A stretch of 64,000 nt of DNA from contig QKCP01000147.1 in NCBI GenBank assembly GCA_003246855.1, positions 1 to 64,000 of the forward strand, in the 5' to 3' direction. The notes below the pieces were generated by a model that did no database searches, was not told where the DNA came from, and saw nothing but the letters and a program-made list of their open reading frames with translations. This DNA comes from Ilyobacter polytropus (lineage in GTDB: Bacteria; Fusobacteriota; Fusobacteriia; Fusobacteriales; Fusobacteriaceae). Of this stretch, positions 30,701 to 39,802 are shown piece by piece; position 1 is the stretch's first letter, and every line of letters starts with the position of its first letter. The position numbers and the translations under genes were made by a program.

Positions 30701-31705
30701 TTAACGGAAAAAGAGATAGAGCAGTTTGAGCTTGCAGCGGATATGATAAAGATTAAACTGTCAGAAAATCCTATAGCAAAAAGCGCGATTATGGATGGCA
30801 AGAAATACTACTCGGTAAAGACTTTTTCCTATTACTCTACTGAAGATTATTTCAACAGGTTTAAAAATACAACTATAATCCCGATTTCTTATGAGGAAAA
30901 CAAATATGGAATACTTCTTTTAGAGCAAATTGGGGAGTCTGTTCTAGATGAAGAAGCCAGAGAGATGCTGGATATGTTTAGATCCAACCTTTCCATATAC
31001 CTGCAGAATAAGTTTTTGGAGAAAAAAGAATTAGAGTACGAAAAGGTGAAGACGGTTAGCTATTTTTCTAAATCTATAGTCCATGAGCTAAGAACTCCTT
31101 TGTCAACCATAAAGGGTTTTGCTAGTATTGCTAGAGGTAAGCTGGCAGATGATAAAAAGCTGGTCAGATATATGGACGGCGTGATAAAAGAAGCTGACAG
31201 AGTTATAGACATGGTATCGGAGGTTACGGATTACGTCGATCAAAATGAATCGAGCTATGTATTCAAAGAGACGCTTATAGTGAGTGTAATCGACAGTATC
31301 CTGGTTGAGTTTAAAGAAAGTATGGATATGAGCGGTATAGACATCTACATTAATGTACCTTCAGAATTAAAGATTTACATGGCCGGAGAAAAGGTACAAA
31401 AAGCACTGCACCACATAGTCAAGAACTCAATTGAAAATTACGATTACATGAAGTCGAAGAAGTATATCAGTTTTGATTTTATAGACAGAGGGAAGTATTA
31501 TGAACTTAATATATCAGATAATGGAATAGGGATACCACATGATGAGATAACACGCATATTCGAACCACTGGTGACCTCTAAACTTCATGGGACAGGACTT
31601 GGTCTTACAATAGCGAAGGGGATAATTGAAAAACACAACTGGCAGATTGAAGTTGAATCTGAACTTGAAAGGTGGACCAAGGTCAGAATAAAGATTCCTA
31701 AATAA
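27701..31705 (+). CDS. large hybrid sensor kinase: TM-sensor-TM-HAMP-HisKA*-HATPase-REC-GAF-like-HisKA-HATPase
   Basis: First module [12 protein letters not shown]...[12 protein letters not shown]...[24 protein letters not shown]...LMILDIML; second module [14 protein letters not shown]...[11 protein letters not shown]. Confidence 0.9.
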   Translation: MSAVRLRDLSIKIKLMFIFLILLVVLLIANNILLFNYLKSEMSTFIKKSKNELSINKSYDLLKYDRLTADSFSFFYEILEDQLGLIFSNREFMGELQRGSFDVSDVSEFRGFKDVKDDIYYFAKRNAKFVTLDYISSQKSDSIFRPGIKDELKKVYSLNGVVNRLVGYNGKIYYEIFKPIELGNGKKYLFYALCEFGEEFIDRISKITQRGLSIYGEGNLIYSTVDKFSSKDMNKQNVYEKILSGSSLYYEKLNIDEEKYEVVYFPIRNYIGEKIGMIAVTNNEYFFEKLLDKIDVSERNFFVNMGFSLVVASLMVFFFGFLAITVLASYMSKPLKSIGETVEDILNGNLDKMVEVESQDEFGVLGNKINEMTANLKLIENMKNEFLTRNTAELMSPLNGIIEISESLEEESFGRLNKLQKRNLKIIIKSGKTLLAIIDKMIDFSNLRKENDPLKIEPVNASKVVDEVVLSVSHFLKAKDVVLVNNVPEQFPLVKADRKELFHILSNLVENAIKFTKSGSILISGKIKGDMVEISVEDTGVGIPTKDFERIFKSFEQVGISKESELGGTGLGLAIAKKLVEMHGGKIWVESELGKGSQFGFMLEMAEEQNLDEEFDWNLEKDLVKYDNGNKKHNILIVDDDFITLQVALNHLSNLDCNVIVAKTAEETDDILSKRKVDLMILDIMLKKTTGYDIAKKVREKYSIFDLPIIMLTTKTNKESLVKGFESGINEYLTKPVQKIELTVRINSLLKLKESVNEVVEANKRYIKEKEERILAENLRELHTELTSTLSTDKVIKILFSKIKYLFEYDKAQVIIKSGNGYKIIFQDGYNQKSDAILQEKELLNGVMARKKAITLNKFRCSRYFTDDINSALMLPILASEKYEYLLILKSATEGFFDTMDKGKIDSFLYQASIAIKNANLYEGLREKREKIQNMFNKLKSIEKMTSVMYNENEKEKAIYYILLILVNKLDLDFKECYFLEYDESSEVLECKNSYIDFKNLTEKEIEQFELAADMIKIKLSENPIAKSAIMDGKKYYSVKTFSYYSTEDYFNRFKNTTIIPISYEENKYGILLLEQIGESVLDEEAREMLDMFRSNLSIYLQNKFLEKKELEYEKVKTVSYFSKSIVHELRTPLSTIKGFASIARGKLADDKKLVRYMDGVIKEADRVIDMVSEVTDYVDQNESSYVFKETLIVSVIDSILVEFKESMDMSGIDIYINVPSELKIYMAGEKVQKALHHIVKNSIENYDYMKSKKYISFDFIDRGKYYELNISDNGIGIPHDEITRIFEPLVTSKLHGTGLGLTIAKGIIEKHNWQIEVESELERWTKVRIKIPK

Positions 31706-31729
31706 AAGTAGAAAAAAAGGAGTAAATAG

Positions 31730-32188
31730 ATGAACATAGTTTTACTTAATCCTGAAATACCTTATAACACTGGAAATATTGGCAGAACCTGTGTGCTCAC
31801 TAACACATCTCTGCATATAATAAGGCCGTTTAATTTTTCATTGGATGAAAAGAGTGTGAAAAGGGCAGGGTTGGATTATTGGCATTTGGTAGACTTACAC
31901 ATACATGATTCTTTAGAGGAACTCATGGAAAAATATCAGGGGTCTAAGTTTTATTTTGCTACCACAAAAACAGATAGGAAATACAGTGATATAAAATACG
32001 GTAAAAATGATTTTATAGTTTTTGGACCTGAATCAAGGGGGATACCTGAAGACGTATTAGAAGAAAACTCTGATACTTGTATAAAGATCCCCATGATTAA
32101 GATGGCCCGGTCTTTGAATTTATCAAATTCTGCAGCGATAATATTATATGAAGCGATGAGGCAAATAGACTTTGATTTTGGAGAATGA
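31730..32188 (+). CDS. trmL: tRNA (cytidine(34)-2'-O)-methyltransferase
   Basis: SPOUT motifs NPEIPYNTGNIGRTC, FGPESRGIPE, RSLNLSNSAAIILYEA. Confidence 0.93.
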   Translation: MNIVLLNPEIPYNTGNIGRTCVLTNTSLHIIRPFNFSLDEKSVKRAGLDYWHLVDLHIHDSLEELMEKYQGSKFYFATTKTDRKYSDIKYGKNDFIVFGPESRGIPEDVLEENSDTCIKIPMIKMARSLNLSNSAAIILYEAMRQIDFDFGE

Positions 32189-32192
32189 TCTA

Positions 32193-32690
32193 ATGAAATT
32201 TAAATATTTAATACTAATTTTGCCTTTGCTTCTAGTGGGCTCCTTGTACTATCTCTGTCCTTTAAAGTATCAAAATGAGGTGCAAGATGCCTCTGATAAA
32301 TTTAAAGTTGACAAGAAACTCATATTTGCTATAATTAAAATTGAGAGCAACTTTGAAAAGGATGCTATTTCCAGCAAGGGAGCCATAGGCCTCATGCAAG
32401 TGATGCCCAGTACAGCCGACTGGATAATTAAAAAAAATGATAAATTACCAGAGGAATATGACCTCTTTAATCCTGCCCAAAATATAGAGGTGGGTGTCAT
32501 GTATTTAAGATACCTATTAGATAAGTACGATGGAGATGTGCAAAAGGCCTTAATAGCCTATAATGCCGGCCCTACCAGATTGAAAGACGGTTCCTGGGAA
32601 AATATAGAGGAAACTAAAAATTATCTTAGAAAATACAGTATTGTTAGCAGAGGTTATAGCATGGTATTCCTAATAAGGAGAGTATTATGA
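32193..32690 (+). CDS. SLT-family lytic transglycosylase
   Basis: AIIKIESNFEKDAISSKGAIGLMQVMPSTADWI...ALIAYNAGP. Confidence 0.93.
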   Translation: MKFKYLILILPLLLVGSLYYLCPLKYQNEVQDASDKFKVDKKLIFAIIKIESNFEKDAISSKGAIGLMQVMPSTADWIIKKNDKLPEEYDLFNPAQNIEVGVMYLRYLLDKYDGDVQKALIAYNAGPTRLKDGSWENIEETKNYLRKYSIVSRGYSMVFLIRRVL

Positions 32691-32929
32691 GCAGTAGGGT
32701 AGCAACTATGACTATTTTTATAGAGGAAAAAGAAAACGTGTCTAGGGTGAACGATATACTAAACGACTATTCTGATATAATAGTCGGAAGAATGGGTATA
32801 CCTTATAGGGGTAAGAGTGTTTCTGTTATTGTCTTGATACTAGATACCGATACAGATATTCTAGGTGCGCTTTCCGGAAAGATCGGAGGCTTAAAAGGGA
32901 TATCTGTTAAAACGGTTATGAAAAAATAG
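32687..32929 (+). CDS. putative iron-only hydrogenase system regulator (TM1266-like)
   Basis: 80 aa, VATMTIFIEEKENVSRVNDILNDYSDIIVGRMGIPYRGKSVSVIVLILD; directly upstream of hydG. Confidence 0.8.
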   Translation: MSSRVATMTIFIEEKENVSRVNDILNDYSDIIVGRMGIPYRGKSVSVIVLILDTDTDILGALSGKIGGLKGISVKTVMKK

Positions 32930-32946
32930 CCCAAGGCTATTTTTAA
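32922..32946 (+). terminator. intrinsic terminator overlapping stop codon
   Basis: AAAATAGCC-caa-GGCTATTTTT. Confidence 0.75.
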
Positions 32947-32996
32947 GGTTTAATTATAATTTAGTATCCTAATTACAAGGCGTAATCTGAGTAAAA

Positions 32997-33093
32997 GGGA
33001 GAGATATTTAGCCAATTAAATTCTTAGAAGATGAAAGTTATTTTTTTCACTATTTCTGATGGATTGGTTCTTTCTCCCGTAGGGAGATTTTTT
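32997..33093 (+). promoter_or_regulatory. hydG leader with competing antiterminator and terminator (candidate riboswitch/attenuator)
   Basis: GGGAGAGA(32997-33004)/TTTCTCCC(33071-33078) and AGCCAATT(33010-33017)/GATTGGTT(33062-33069) versus terminator TCTCCC-gta-GGGAGA-TTTTTT(33073-33093). Confidence 0.55.
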
Positions 33094-33110
33094 ATTTTAA
33101 GGAGGAATTT

Positions 33111-34532
33111 ATGAAAAAACTAACTTGGCAGGATGAAATTGAGAGGGAAAGCTTTATAAATGATGTGCTCATAGAAAATCTACTTAAAAAAAACAGCACT
33201 CCTAGTGATAGTGATTTTGAAAATGTGATGGAAAAGGCAAAAAAACAGGAAAGGCTTTCTCTTGAAGATGTCTCTGTATTATTAAATGTCTCCGACGAAA
33301 AAAGAGTAAATGAAATGTTTGAACTGGCTAAAAATATAAAAAAGAGAGTGTATGGGGACAGAGTGGTATTATTCGCCCCACTTTATGTAGGGAATAAGTG
33401 TACGAATTCCTGTACGTACTGTGGATTCAAAGCTGAAAATCTAGATACTGTAAGAAAGTCTCTTGATCTGGGGGAGCTTGAAAAAGAGGTGGAGGCTCTA
33501 ATAGATGAGGGGCACAAAAGGTTAATCATGGTTTATGGGACGCACAAAGATTATTCGCCTGAATATATCGCTGAAACCGTAAAAAAGACTTACAGTGTAA
33601 AAAATGGGAATGGCGAGATAAGAAGAGTGAATATAAATGCCTCACCTATGGATGTAGAGGATTATAAAATAGTAAGGGACGCCGGGATAGGAACTTATCA
33701 GATATTTCAGGAAACGTACCATGAAAAAACCTATAAAAAGGTACACCCTAGAGGAGAAAAATCCAATTTCAAATGGAGGCTATTCGGATTAAGCCGTGCA
33801 ATGGAAGCCGGGATAGATGACGTAGGAATAGGGGCTCTTTTCGGACTTTATAAGTGGAAGTTTGAGGTTATGGGGTTGATGCAACATGTTGAGCACCTGG
33901 AAACGGAGTACGGAGTGGGGCCACACACCATATCATTTCCTAGACTTAATGAGGCTAATGGTGCCGTAAAAGATCCAGAATATCAAGTTGGAGATAATGA
34001 ATTGAAAATGATAATAGCCATATTAAGGCTTGCAGTTCCTTACACTGGGCTTATACTAACCGCAAGAGAAAATGCAGCTCTCAGAAAAGAGTGCATGGAC
34101 CTAGGGGTATCCCAAATAGACGCCGGAACACAGATAGAGCTCCAAGGATATTCAAAGAAAAAAGAGGATCAGGACTTAAAGAGGGAGCAGTTTAAAATAG
34201 GAGATTCAAGAAGCTTGGACGAGGTGATGAGGGAACTGATGTCTAACGGGTTTACGCCATCATTTTGCACAGCTTGTTATAGATTGGGAAGGACGGGAGA
34301 ACACTTTATGGAGTTCTCGAAACCTGGATTTATACACAACTTTTGTACACCTAATGCAATGCTTACTCTTGCAGAATACCTAGAAGATTATGCTAGCCCT
34401 GAGACTAAAAACGTTGGCTACGATCTTATAGAAAAAGAGATAGAAAACTCAGATATTTCGCAAGATGTGAAAAACACTATACGTGAAAAATTGGATAGAA
34501 TAAAAAATGGTGAAAGAGACCTTTGTTATTAG
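33111..34532 (+). CDS. hydG: [FeFe] hydrogenase H-cluster radical SAM maturase HydG
   Basis: CTNSCTYCGF radical SAM motif; C-terminal CTACYRLGRTGEHFMEFSKPGFIHNFC cluster motif. Confidence 0.95.
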   Translation: MKKLTWQDEIERESFINDVLIENLLKKNSTPSDSDFENVMEKAKKQERLSLEDVSVLLNVSDEKRVNEMFELAKNIKKRVYGDRVVLFAPLYVGNKCTNSCTYCGFKAENLDTVRKSLDLGELEKEVEALIDEGHKRLIMVYGTHKDYSPEYIAETVKKTYSVKNGNGEIRRVNINASPMDVEDYKIVRDAGIGTYQIFQETYHEKTYKKVHPRGEKSNFKWRLFGLSRAMEAGIDDVGIGALFGLYKWKFEVMGLMQHVEHLETEYGVGPHTISFPRLNEANGAVKDPEYQVGDNELKMIIAILRLAVPYTGLILTARENAALRKECMDLGVSQIDAGTQIELQGYSKKKEDQDLKREQFKIGDSRSLDEVMRELMSNGFTPSFCTACYRLGRTGEHFMEFSKPGFIHNFCTPNAMLTLAEYLEDYASPETKNVGYDLIEKEIENSDISQDVKNTIREKLDRIKNGERDLCY

Positions 34533-34535
34533 GGG

Positions 34536-34772
34536 ATGATTGATTTGAAACTTGAGAAATTAAAAGACGAGCTGTTTCAAACAGTTAGATATGGTAAGGT
34601 AACTTTTACAGAAAAAGTTGGAAAAAGAAATAGGTATGTTTTTTCAGTTGGGGAGACTAGTTTTTCATTTCAGAAGATAATATATGAAGACGATAGTTAC
34701 ACAGTGTTTTCAGAAAATTTATCTGAAGAAATAGAAAAACAGGTTATAACTTTGATAAAGGAGTACTTATGA
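34536..34772 (+). CDS. hypothetical 78-aa protein in hydG operon
   Basis: 4-nt ATGA overlap with the next gene; no family recognised. Confidence 0.7.
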   Translation: MIDLKLEKLKDELFQTVRYGKVTFTEKVGKRNRYVFSVGETSFSFQKIIYEDDSYTVFSENLSEEIEKQVITLIKEYL

Positions 34773-36103
34773 GAAGGGAAGTAGATTCGCTTGGTGGATT
34801 GGACATAAAAAAAGAGCTGTACTATGGAGTGCACACAGAGAGGGCGCTGCAGAATTTCAAATTATCCAATTTTAAGAAGATCAATCTAGAGATAATAAGG
34901 TCAGTGGCTATTGTTAAACTTGCTGCTGCGGAGGCCAACCTTAAATCTGGGAAACTTGCTGCTGACAAGGCTGAAGCCATAAAATATGCCTGCGAGGAGA
35001 TCTTTTCTGGTAAATATGACGATCAATTTCCTCTGCCTGCTTTACAGGGTGGGGCGGGGACATCTGTAAACATGAACGTCAACGAGGTAATAGCCAATTT
35101 AGCACTTGAGAAGCTCGGAAAGGAAAAGGGGGAGTACAGCTACTTACACCCTATAGAAGACGTGAATCTTAGCCAGTCAACCAATGATGTATTCCCTACA
35201 GGAGTAAAAATAGCAGCGATAAAGGTTTTGAGGGAACTTTTAGATGAGACTATGGAGTTGCAAAGTGCTTTGCAAGAGAAAGAAGCACAGTTTTCTGACG
35301 TGTTTAAGGTCGGTAGGACACAGTTCCAAGACGCTGTCCCGATTACCTTAGGGGAGGAGTTTGGCGCCTACGCAGAGGCAATTTCCAGGGACAGATGGAG
35401 GCTTTACAAGATAGAGGAGAGAATAAGAGTAATTAATATAGGTGGTACAGCAGTAGGGACTGGTGTAGGAGCTAGCCTGAAATATAGATATTACATCACC
35501 GAGGAGCTTAAGAGGCTAACTGGGTATGGCTTGGCAAGGGCTGAAAATCTTATAGACAACACGCAGAATTTGGATGTATTTGTAGAGGTTTCCGGCTTGT
35601 TGAAAACCATGGCGGTCACCCTAAATAAGATAGCAAACGATCTGAGACTGATGTCTTCCGGTCCTAATGCTGGATTTTCTGAAATCAGGCTGCCTGCCAT
35701 ACAGGTAGGTTCATCTATTATGCCTGGAAAAGTAAATCCTGTAGGAGCAGAGTTCATCAAGCAAATATACTACCGGGTTTTAGGAAACGATCTTTCACTT
35801 ACAGTTGCATGTGCTGACGGGGAATTTGAATTAAATGCAATGCTTCCTACAGTTGCTGAAAACCTCATTGAAAGTATGGAGCTTTTAAGAGACGGGATAA
35901 AGGTGTTTAGAGAAAGGGTAGTATCAGGAATTGAGGCAGATGTTGAAAGCTGTAGACTACACCTGGAAAACAGTTTGAGTAGGGCAACGGAATTTATAGA
36001 AAAATTTGGGTATAATAAGCTGGTGGAAATATTAAAAGAAAGTCAGAGAACCGGGAAACCGTATATGGAGATAATAGATCACCTTATTTCGACAGAAAAA
36101 TAG
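34769..36103 (+). CDS. aspA: aspartate ammonia-lyase (aspartase/fumarase superfamily)
   Basis: GGAGTSVNMNVNEVIANLA, QSTNDVFPTG, GSSIMPGKVNP. Confidence 0.85.
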   Translation: MRREVDSLGGLDIKKELYYGVHTERALQNFKLSNFKKINLEIIRSVAIVKLAAAEANLKSGKLAADKAEAIKYACEEIFSGKYDDQFPLPALQGGAGTSVNMNVNEVIANLALEKLGKEKGEYSYLHPIEDVNLSQSTNDVFPTGVKIAAIKVLRELLDETMELQSALQEKEAQFSDVFKVGRTQFQDAVPITLGEEFGAYAEAISRDRWRLYKIEERIRVINIGGTAVGTGVGASLKYRYYITEELKRLTGYGLARAENLIDNTQNLDVFVEVSGLLKTMAVTLNKIANDLRLMSSGPNAGFSEIRLPAIQVGSSIMPGKVNPVGAEFIKQIYYRVLGNDLSLTVACADGEFELNAMLPTVAENLIESMELLRDGIKVFRERVVSGIEADVESCRLHLENSLSRATEFIEKFGYNKLVEILKESQRTGKPYMEIIDHLISTEK

Positions 36104-36192
36104 CTGTAAAAAGTACCTCCTCATAAAGGAAAACTAAATTAAGCGTGTATATTAATTTAGTTTTAAAAAATATGATAAGGGGGTACAATTGT

Positions 36193-36765
36193 ATGAAAAA
36201 AATAATTGTTTTAGCGTTTATATTTATTCTAAGTTCACTGTCTTTTTCGGCAGAAAAAATCGAGCTGGGTGTATTTTCGCCAATTCAGCTAAACTCTCCG
36301 GAAACGGATATAGACGGGGCTAGATTCGGTCTTTTCTATACCAAGAACGCTGACGTAAAGGGTCTGGATATAAACTTTTTAGTTTCTCACACAACTGGTG
36401 ACTTTGAAGGGGTTCAGGCTGTGGGGCTGTTGAATATAATTGAAGGGGACATGGAAGGGGTACAGGTTTTCAATGGAATAAACGTGACAGACGGCTACAC
36501 CGATGGTTACAAAATTATAAATTTCGTAAACATAGACAAGGATATTAGAGGCGGAAGGATAATTGCGACTGTAAACTACGCAGACGAACTAGATGGTTTT
36601 GATTTAGGGGCCGTAAATGTGGCTAAAAAAGCCAAGGGGATTCAGATTGGTTTTTTCAACTATGCTGAGGTTCTAGATGGGTTTCAAGTTGGTTTTATAA
36701 ATGTGGCTATGAATAGCTCTATTTTTCCAGTTTTGCCACTTGTAAACTTTAACCGTCAATTATAA
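36193..36765 (+). CDS. LA_2272-type surface repeat-containing secreted protein
   Basis: Signal peptide; repeated G-x-Q/D-x-G-x-x-N (GVQAVGLLNII, GVQVFNGINV, GFDLGAVNVA, GIQIGFFNYA, GFQVGFINVA). Confidence 0.65.
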   Translation: MKKIIVLAFIFILSSLSFSAEKIELGVFSPIQLNSPETDIDGARFGLFYTKNADVKGLDINFLVSHTTGDFEGVQAVGLLNIIEGDMEGVQVFNGINVTDGYTDGYKIINFVNIDKDIRGGRIIATVNYADELDGFDLGAVNVAKKAKGIQIGFFNYAEVLDGFQVGFINVAMNSSIFPVLPLVNFNRQL

Positions 36766-36838
36766 GAAATACAAACTGCAGGGGATAGCCCCCCTGCTTT
36801 TTTAATAATCTGAAATAATGTGATAAAAAGGGGAGTGT

Positions 36839-37309
36839 ATGGTAAGTATTGTAGTAGCTTTTGATGATAATGGGATAATAGGAGATAAGGGAAGGCTCCC
36901 ATGGAATATACCGGAGGACTTGAGGAAATTTAAAGAGATTACTTTGGGGAAAGTGGTCATAATGGGCAGAAAAACTTATGAAAGTATAGGGAAACCTCTT
37001 CCTGGAAGGGTAAATATTGTGCTTACAAAAAAAAAGAATTATGCTCCTCAGGGCGTTTTAGTATGCGGTGACTTTAAAGAGTCTATAAAAAAAGCTGCTG
37101 AATATAAAAAAGAAATCTTTGTAATAGGAGGAGCTGAGATATACAAGCAAGCTTTAAAAGTTTGTGAAAAACTGTATGTTTCCCATATCTACGGTGAATA
37201 CAAGGGGGACACCTATTTTCCTGAGTTGAACTGGGATGATTGGGTTGCGGGGAGTAAAGAAAAATATGAAAACTGGGAGTTTGTCCAGTATATAAGATGT
37301 AGGAGATAA
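36839..37309 (+). CDS. folA: dihydrofolate reductase
   Basis: VSIVVAFDDNGIIGDKGRLPWNIPEDLRKFKEITLGKVVIMGRKTYESIGKPLPGRVNIVLT, VIGGAEIYKQ. Confidence 0.97.
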   Translation: MVSIVVAFDDNGIIGDKGRLPWNIPEDLRKFKEITLGKVVIMGRKTYESIGKPLPGRVNIVLTKKKNYAPQGVLVCGDFKESIKKAAEYKKEIFVIGGAEIYKQALKVCEKLYVSHIYGEYKGDTYFPELNWDDWVAGSKEKYENWEFVQYIRCRR

Positions 37310-37411
37310 AGTTGGTTTAAATTTGCGGAATTGTAATTTTATAAACGACATATCAGCATTAAATAATCAGAAAAGTAAATTGCAATCTCTAGTTTTAAAT
37401 AGGAGGAGTTA

Positions 37412-37968
37412 ATGGCTAAAAAATCAATTTTTACCTGCTCTGAGATACTTGACAAGATTTTTGAACTATTTGAAAAAGAAGGTCTAGATGCAATAACTGC
37501 CAGAAATATAGCGAAAAAATCTTAATTTTTCTTCAGCACCGATATACGGGTGCTTTAATTCCATAGAGGAGATTAAATTAGAACTCAAGGATAGAGCAAA
37601 AAATTGTTTTTCAATTATTTGGAAAAAGAGTACAGCGAGTGGCCACTTTTAAATATAGGAATGGGCATAGTTATATTTTCTAGGGAAGAAAAGGAGCTTT
37701 ACAAATCGATTTTTTTGAATTAAGAGATTCATTCGAGTTTTATGGAAGAGTCTAGAAGTGTGGTGCACCAGAAGATGGAAAAGGATGCTAGATTTGATAA
37801 TTTGGATGAGTTTACCAAAAGCTCCTTTTTATTTTAGTAAACTGCTGGACATACACGCACGGCCTTGCCAACCTTGTGTATATTGTCTACTACTTAGGCA
37901 CTAGTGATGATTTTATAAAGGAAAAACTTTTAGTGGGTGGACAGGCGCTGACGCCTATATTTTTATAA
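37412..37968 (+). pseudogene. TetR-family regulator pseudogene with several frameshifts
   Basis: TetR-like N-terminus MAKKSIFTCSEILDKIFELFEKEGLDAITARNIAKKS then frame changes through NFSSAPIYGCFNSIEEIKLEL, FFNYLEKEYSEWPLLNIGMGIVIFSREEKELYKSIFLN, HSSFMEESRSVVHQKMEKDARFDNLDEFTKSS and LVNCWTYTHGLANLVYIVYYLG. Confidence 0.8.
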
Positions 37969-37981
37969 AACAGCACAAAAA

Positions 37982-38004
37982 AAAGGGGAGACCCCTTATT
38001 TTTT
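37982..38004. terminator. bidirectional terminator
   Basis: AAAAGGGG-aga-CCCCTTATTTTTT. Confidence 0.75.
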
Positions 38005-38400
38005 GTATCTGAAAGTATTGTCATCGTCAAGAATAAGAATTTTTATAGGTACTACTCCTTCATCTAGAGGAGCTAATTTTTTGAAAGCCTTCGGTGTGAG
38101 ATCTATAACACGGCCGGCAACAAAGGGACCTCGGTCGTTTATTTTTACTTTTACGGAGTTTCCGTTTTTAAGATTAATTACCTCTACCATAGTGCCAAAT
38201 TTTAGAGTCTTATGAGCAGCGGTATAATCCCTTATATTGTACCTTTCACCGCTAGCGGTAAGCTTCTTATGAAACTCCTTCCCATACCATGAGGCATAGC
38301 CCCTTAGCTGATGATTTTTTTCGTATTGCTTGGTAAGCCTCCTGCTATTAGAGCACCCTGCTATAAAAATAATCATCAAAATTATGAGAAGTTTCTTCAT
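37996..38400 (-). CDS. rlpA: RlpA-family septal ring lipoprotein
   Basis: Lipobox IAGCSNS; GYASWYGKEFHKKLTASGERYN...VKINDRGPFVAGRVIDLTPKAF. Confidence 0.92.
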   Translation of the reverse strand: MKKLLIILMIIFIAGCSNSRRLTKQYEKNHQLRGYASWYGKEFHKKLTASGERYNIRDYTAAHKTLKFGTMVEVINLKNGNSVKVKINDRGPFVAGRVIDLTPKAFKKLAPLDEGVVPIKILILDDDNTFRYKK

Positions 38401-38411
38401 TTTTTCCCCCT

Positions 38412-39644
38412 TTATTCTTCATCTAACCACTCAAAATAAACTTCAGGAAAAGGCTTTAAAGCTCTGTCTAAGATCCCGTGCAAGAATGCGATGCAAAGGC
38501 CGTAATTTATAATAGGAACTCCTTGAACTATACTGCTATCTATCCTGGAAATCATTTCTTTTCTGTTTAAAGTGCAAGCACCACAGTGAATTACTACCTT
38601 GTAGTCACACAGGTTGTCTGGATAGTCCCTCCCTGAAACAAAGTCAAACTCGACTTCGTTATTAATATGCTGCCTAATCCATCTAGGAATTTTCACCCTT
38701 CCGATATCATCAGGCTGAGCATGATGAGTGCAAGCTTCGGATATCAAAATCCTATCTCCAGATTTCAAATCCCTAAGAGCTTTAGCTCCCTTAACAAGCT
38801 TCATAAGATCACCTTTGTACCTGGCAAAAAGGATAGAAAAAGATGTAAGCAGTATATCGTCCGGAGTATCGGCGCTAACTTTACTGAAAGCCTGTGAGTC
38901 AGTTATAACGAGTTTTGGCTTGTTTTTTAGATTAGCCAGTGTCCACCTTAGTTCACGTTCTTTACACGCATGGAATACCCCGTCGTTGTCCAGTATGTCT
39001 CGCATAGTCTGAACCTGAGGGAGTATAAGCCTTCCTTTTGGCATTCCTGTATCTACGGGTATAACTAAAACTATGTCATCGCCTGGATTTATAAGATCTC
39101 CTACGATGCTAGGCTGCTCAAACGTTTTAGGACTTTCTTCTATGATGAGCCTTTTCAATTCGTGTATTCCCATTTTTTCCATTGCTGAGACCTCTATAAA
39201 AGGATAGCCTTTTCCGGTCAAGAAATTTTTTAAGGAGGCATCTGGCATCTTTTTATCACATTTATTTATGGCGACTATAAATTTTGTATTATTTTTTGTA
39301 AGAAGCTCTATTACCTCATTGTCGAAATCGCTTAAACCGTCGGCTGTAATAGTTATTATTGCTATATCAGTTTTTTTGATAACTTCGATAGATTTTTTTA
39401 TTCTAAGCTGTCCGAGTTCGCCTGTATCGTCTATACCTGCGGTATCAATGATAACAACAGGGCCTATTGGTAAAATTTCCATGGCTTTGTATACAGGATC
39501 GGTAGTTGTTCCCGCATAATCGGAGACTATGGCCAGGTTTTGACCTGTTATCGCATTTATTAGGGTGGACTTACCCATATTCCTTTTCCCAAATATTGCT
39601 ATGTGTAATCTGTTTGCACTGGGAGTTTTATTTAAACTGGACAT
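38412..39644 (-). CDS. hydF: [FeFe] hydrogenase H-cluster maturation GTPase HydF
   Basis: GKRNMGKSTLINAI; cluster ligands CTHHAQ...VIHCGACT; start likely MSSLNKTPSANR. Confidence 0.95.
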   Translation of the reverse strand: MSSLNKTPSANRLHIAIFGKRNMGKSTLINAITGQNLAIVSDYAGTTTDPVYKAMEILPIGPVVIIDTAGIDDTGELGQLRIKKSIEVIKKTDIAIITITADGLSDFDNEVIELLTKNNTKFIVAINKCDKKMPDASLKNFLTGKGYPFIEVSAMEKMGIHELKRLIIEESPKTFEQPSIVGDLINPGDDIVLVIPVDTGMPKGRLILPQVQTMRDILDNDGVFHACKERELRWTLANLKNKPKLVITDSQAFSKVSADTPDDILLTSFSILFARYKGDLMKLVKGAKALRDLKSGDRILISEACTHHAQPDDIGRVKIPRWIRQHINNEVEFDFVSGRDYPDNLCDYKVVIHCGACTLNRKEMISRIDSSIVQGVPIINYGLCIAFLHGILDRALKPFPEVYFEWLDEE

Positions 39645-39802
39645 ATTTTCACCTCTAATTTTTTTAAAAATTATACCATATTTTATAAAAGCTTTCAAAG
39701 AAATAAAAAATTTAAAAATAAGTGGTTAAAAAATAAAAAACTTTGATTTTATATGTTATATGTTATATAATATGCGTAGTTTGATATTTTGGAGGTATTT
39801 TC

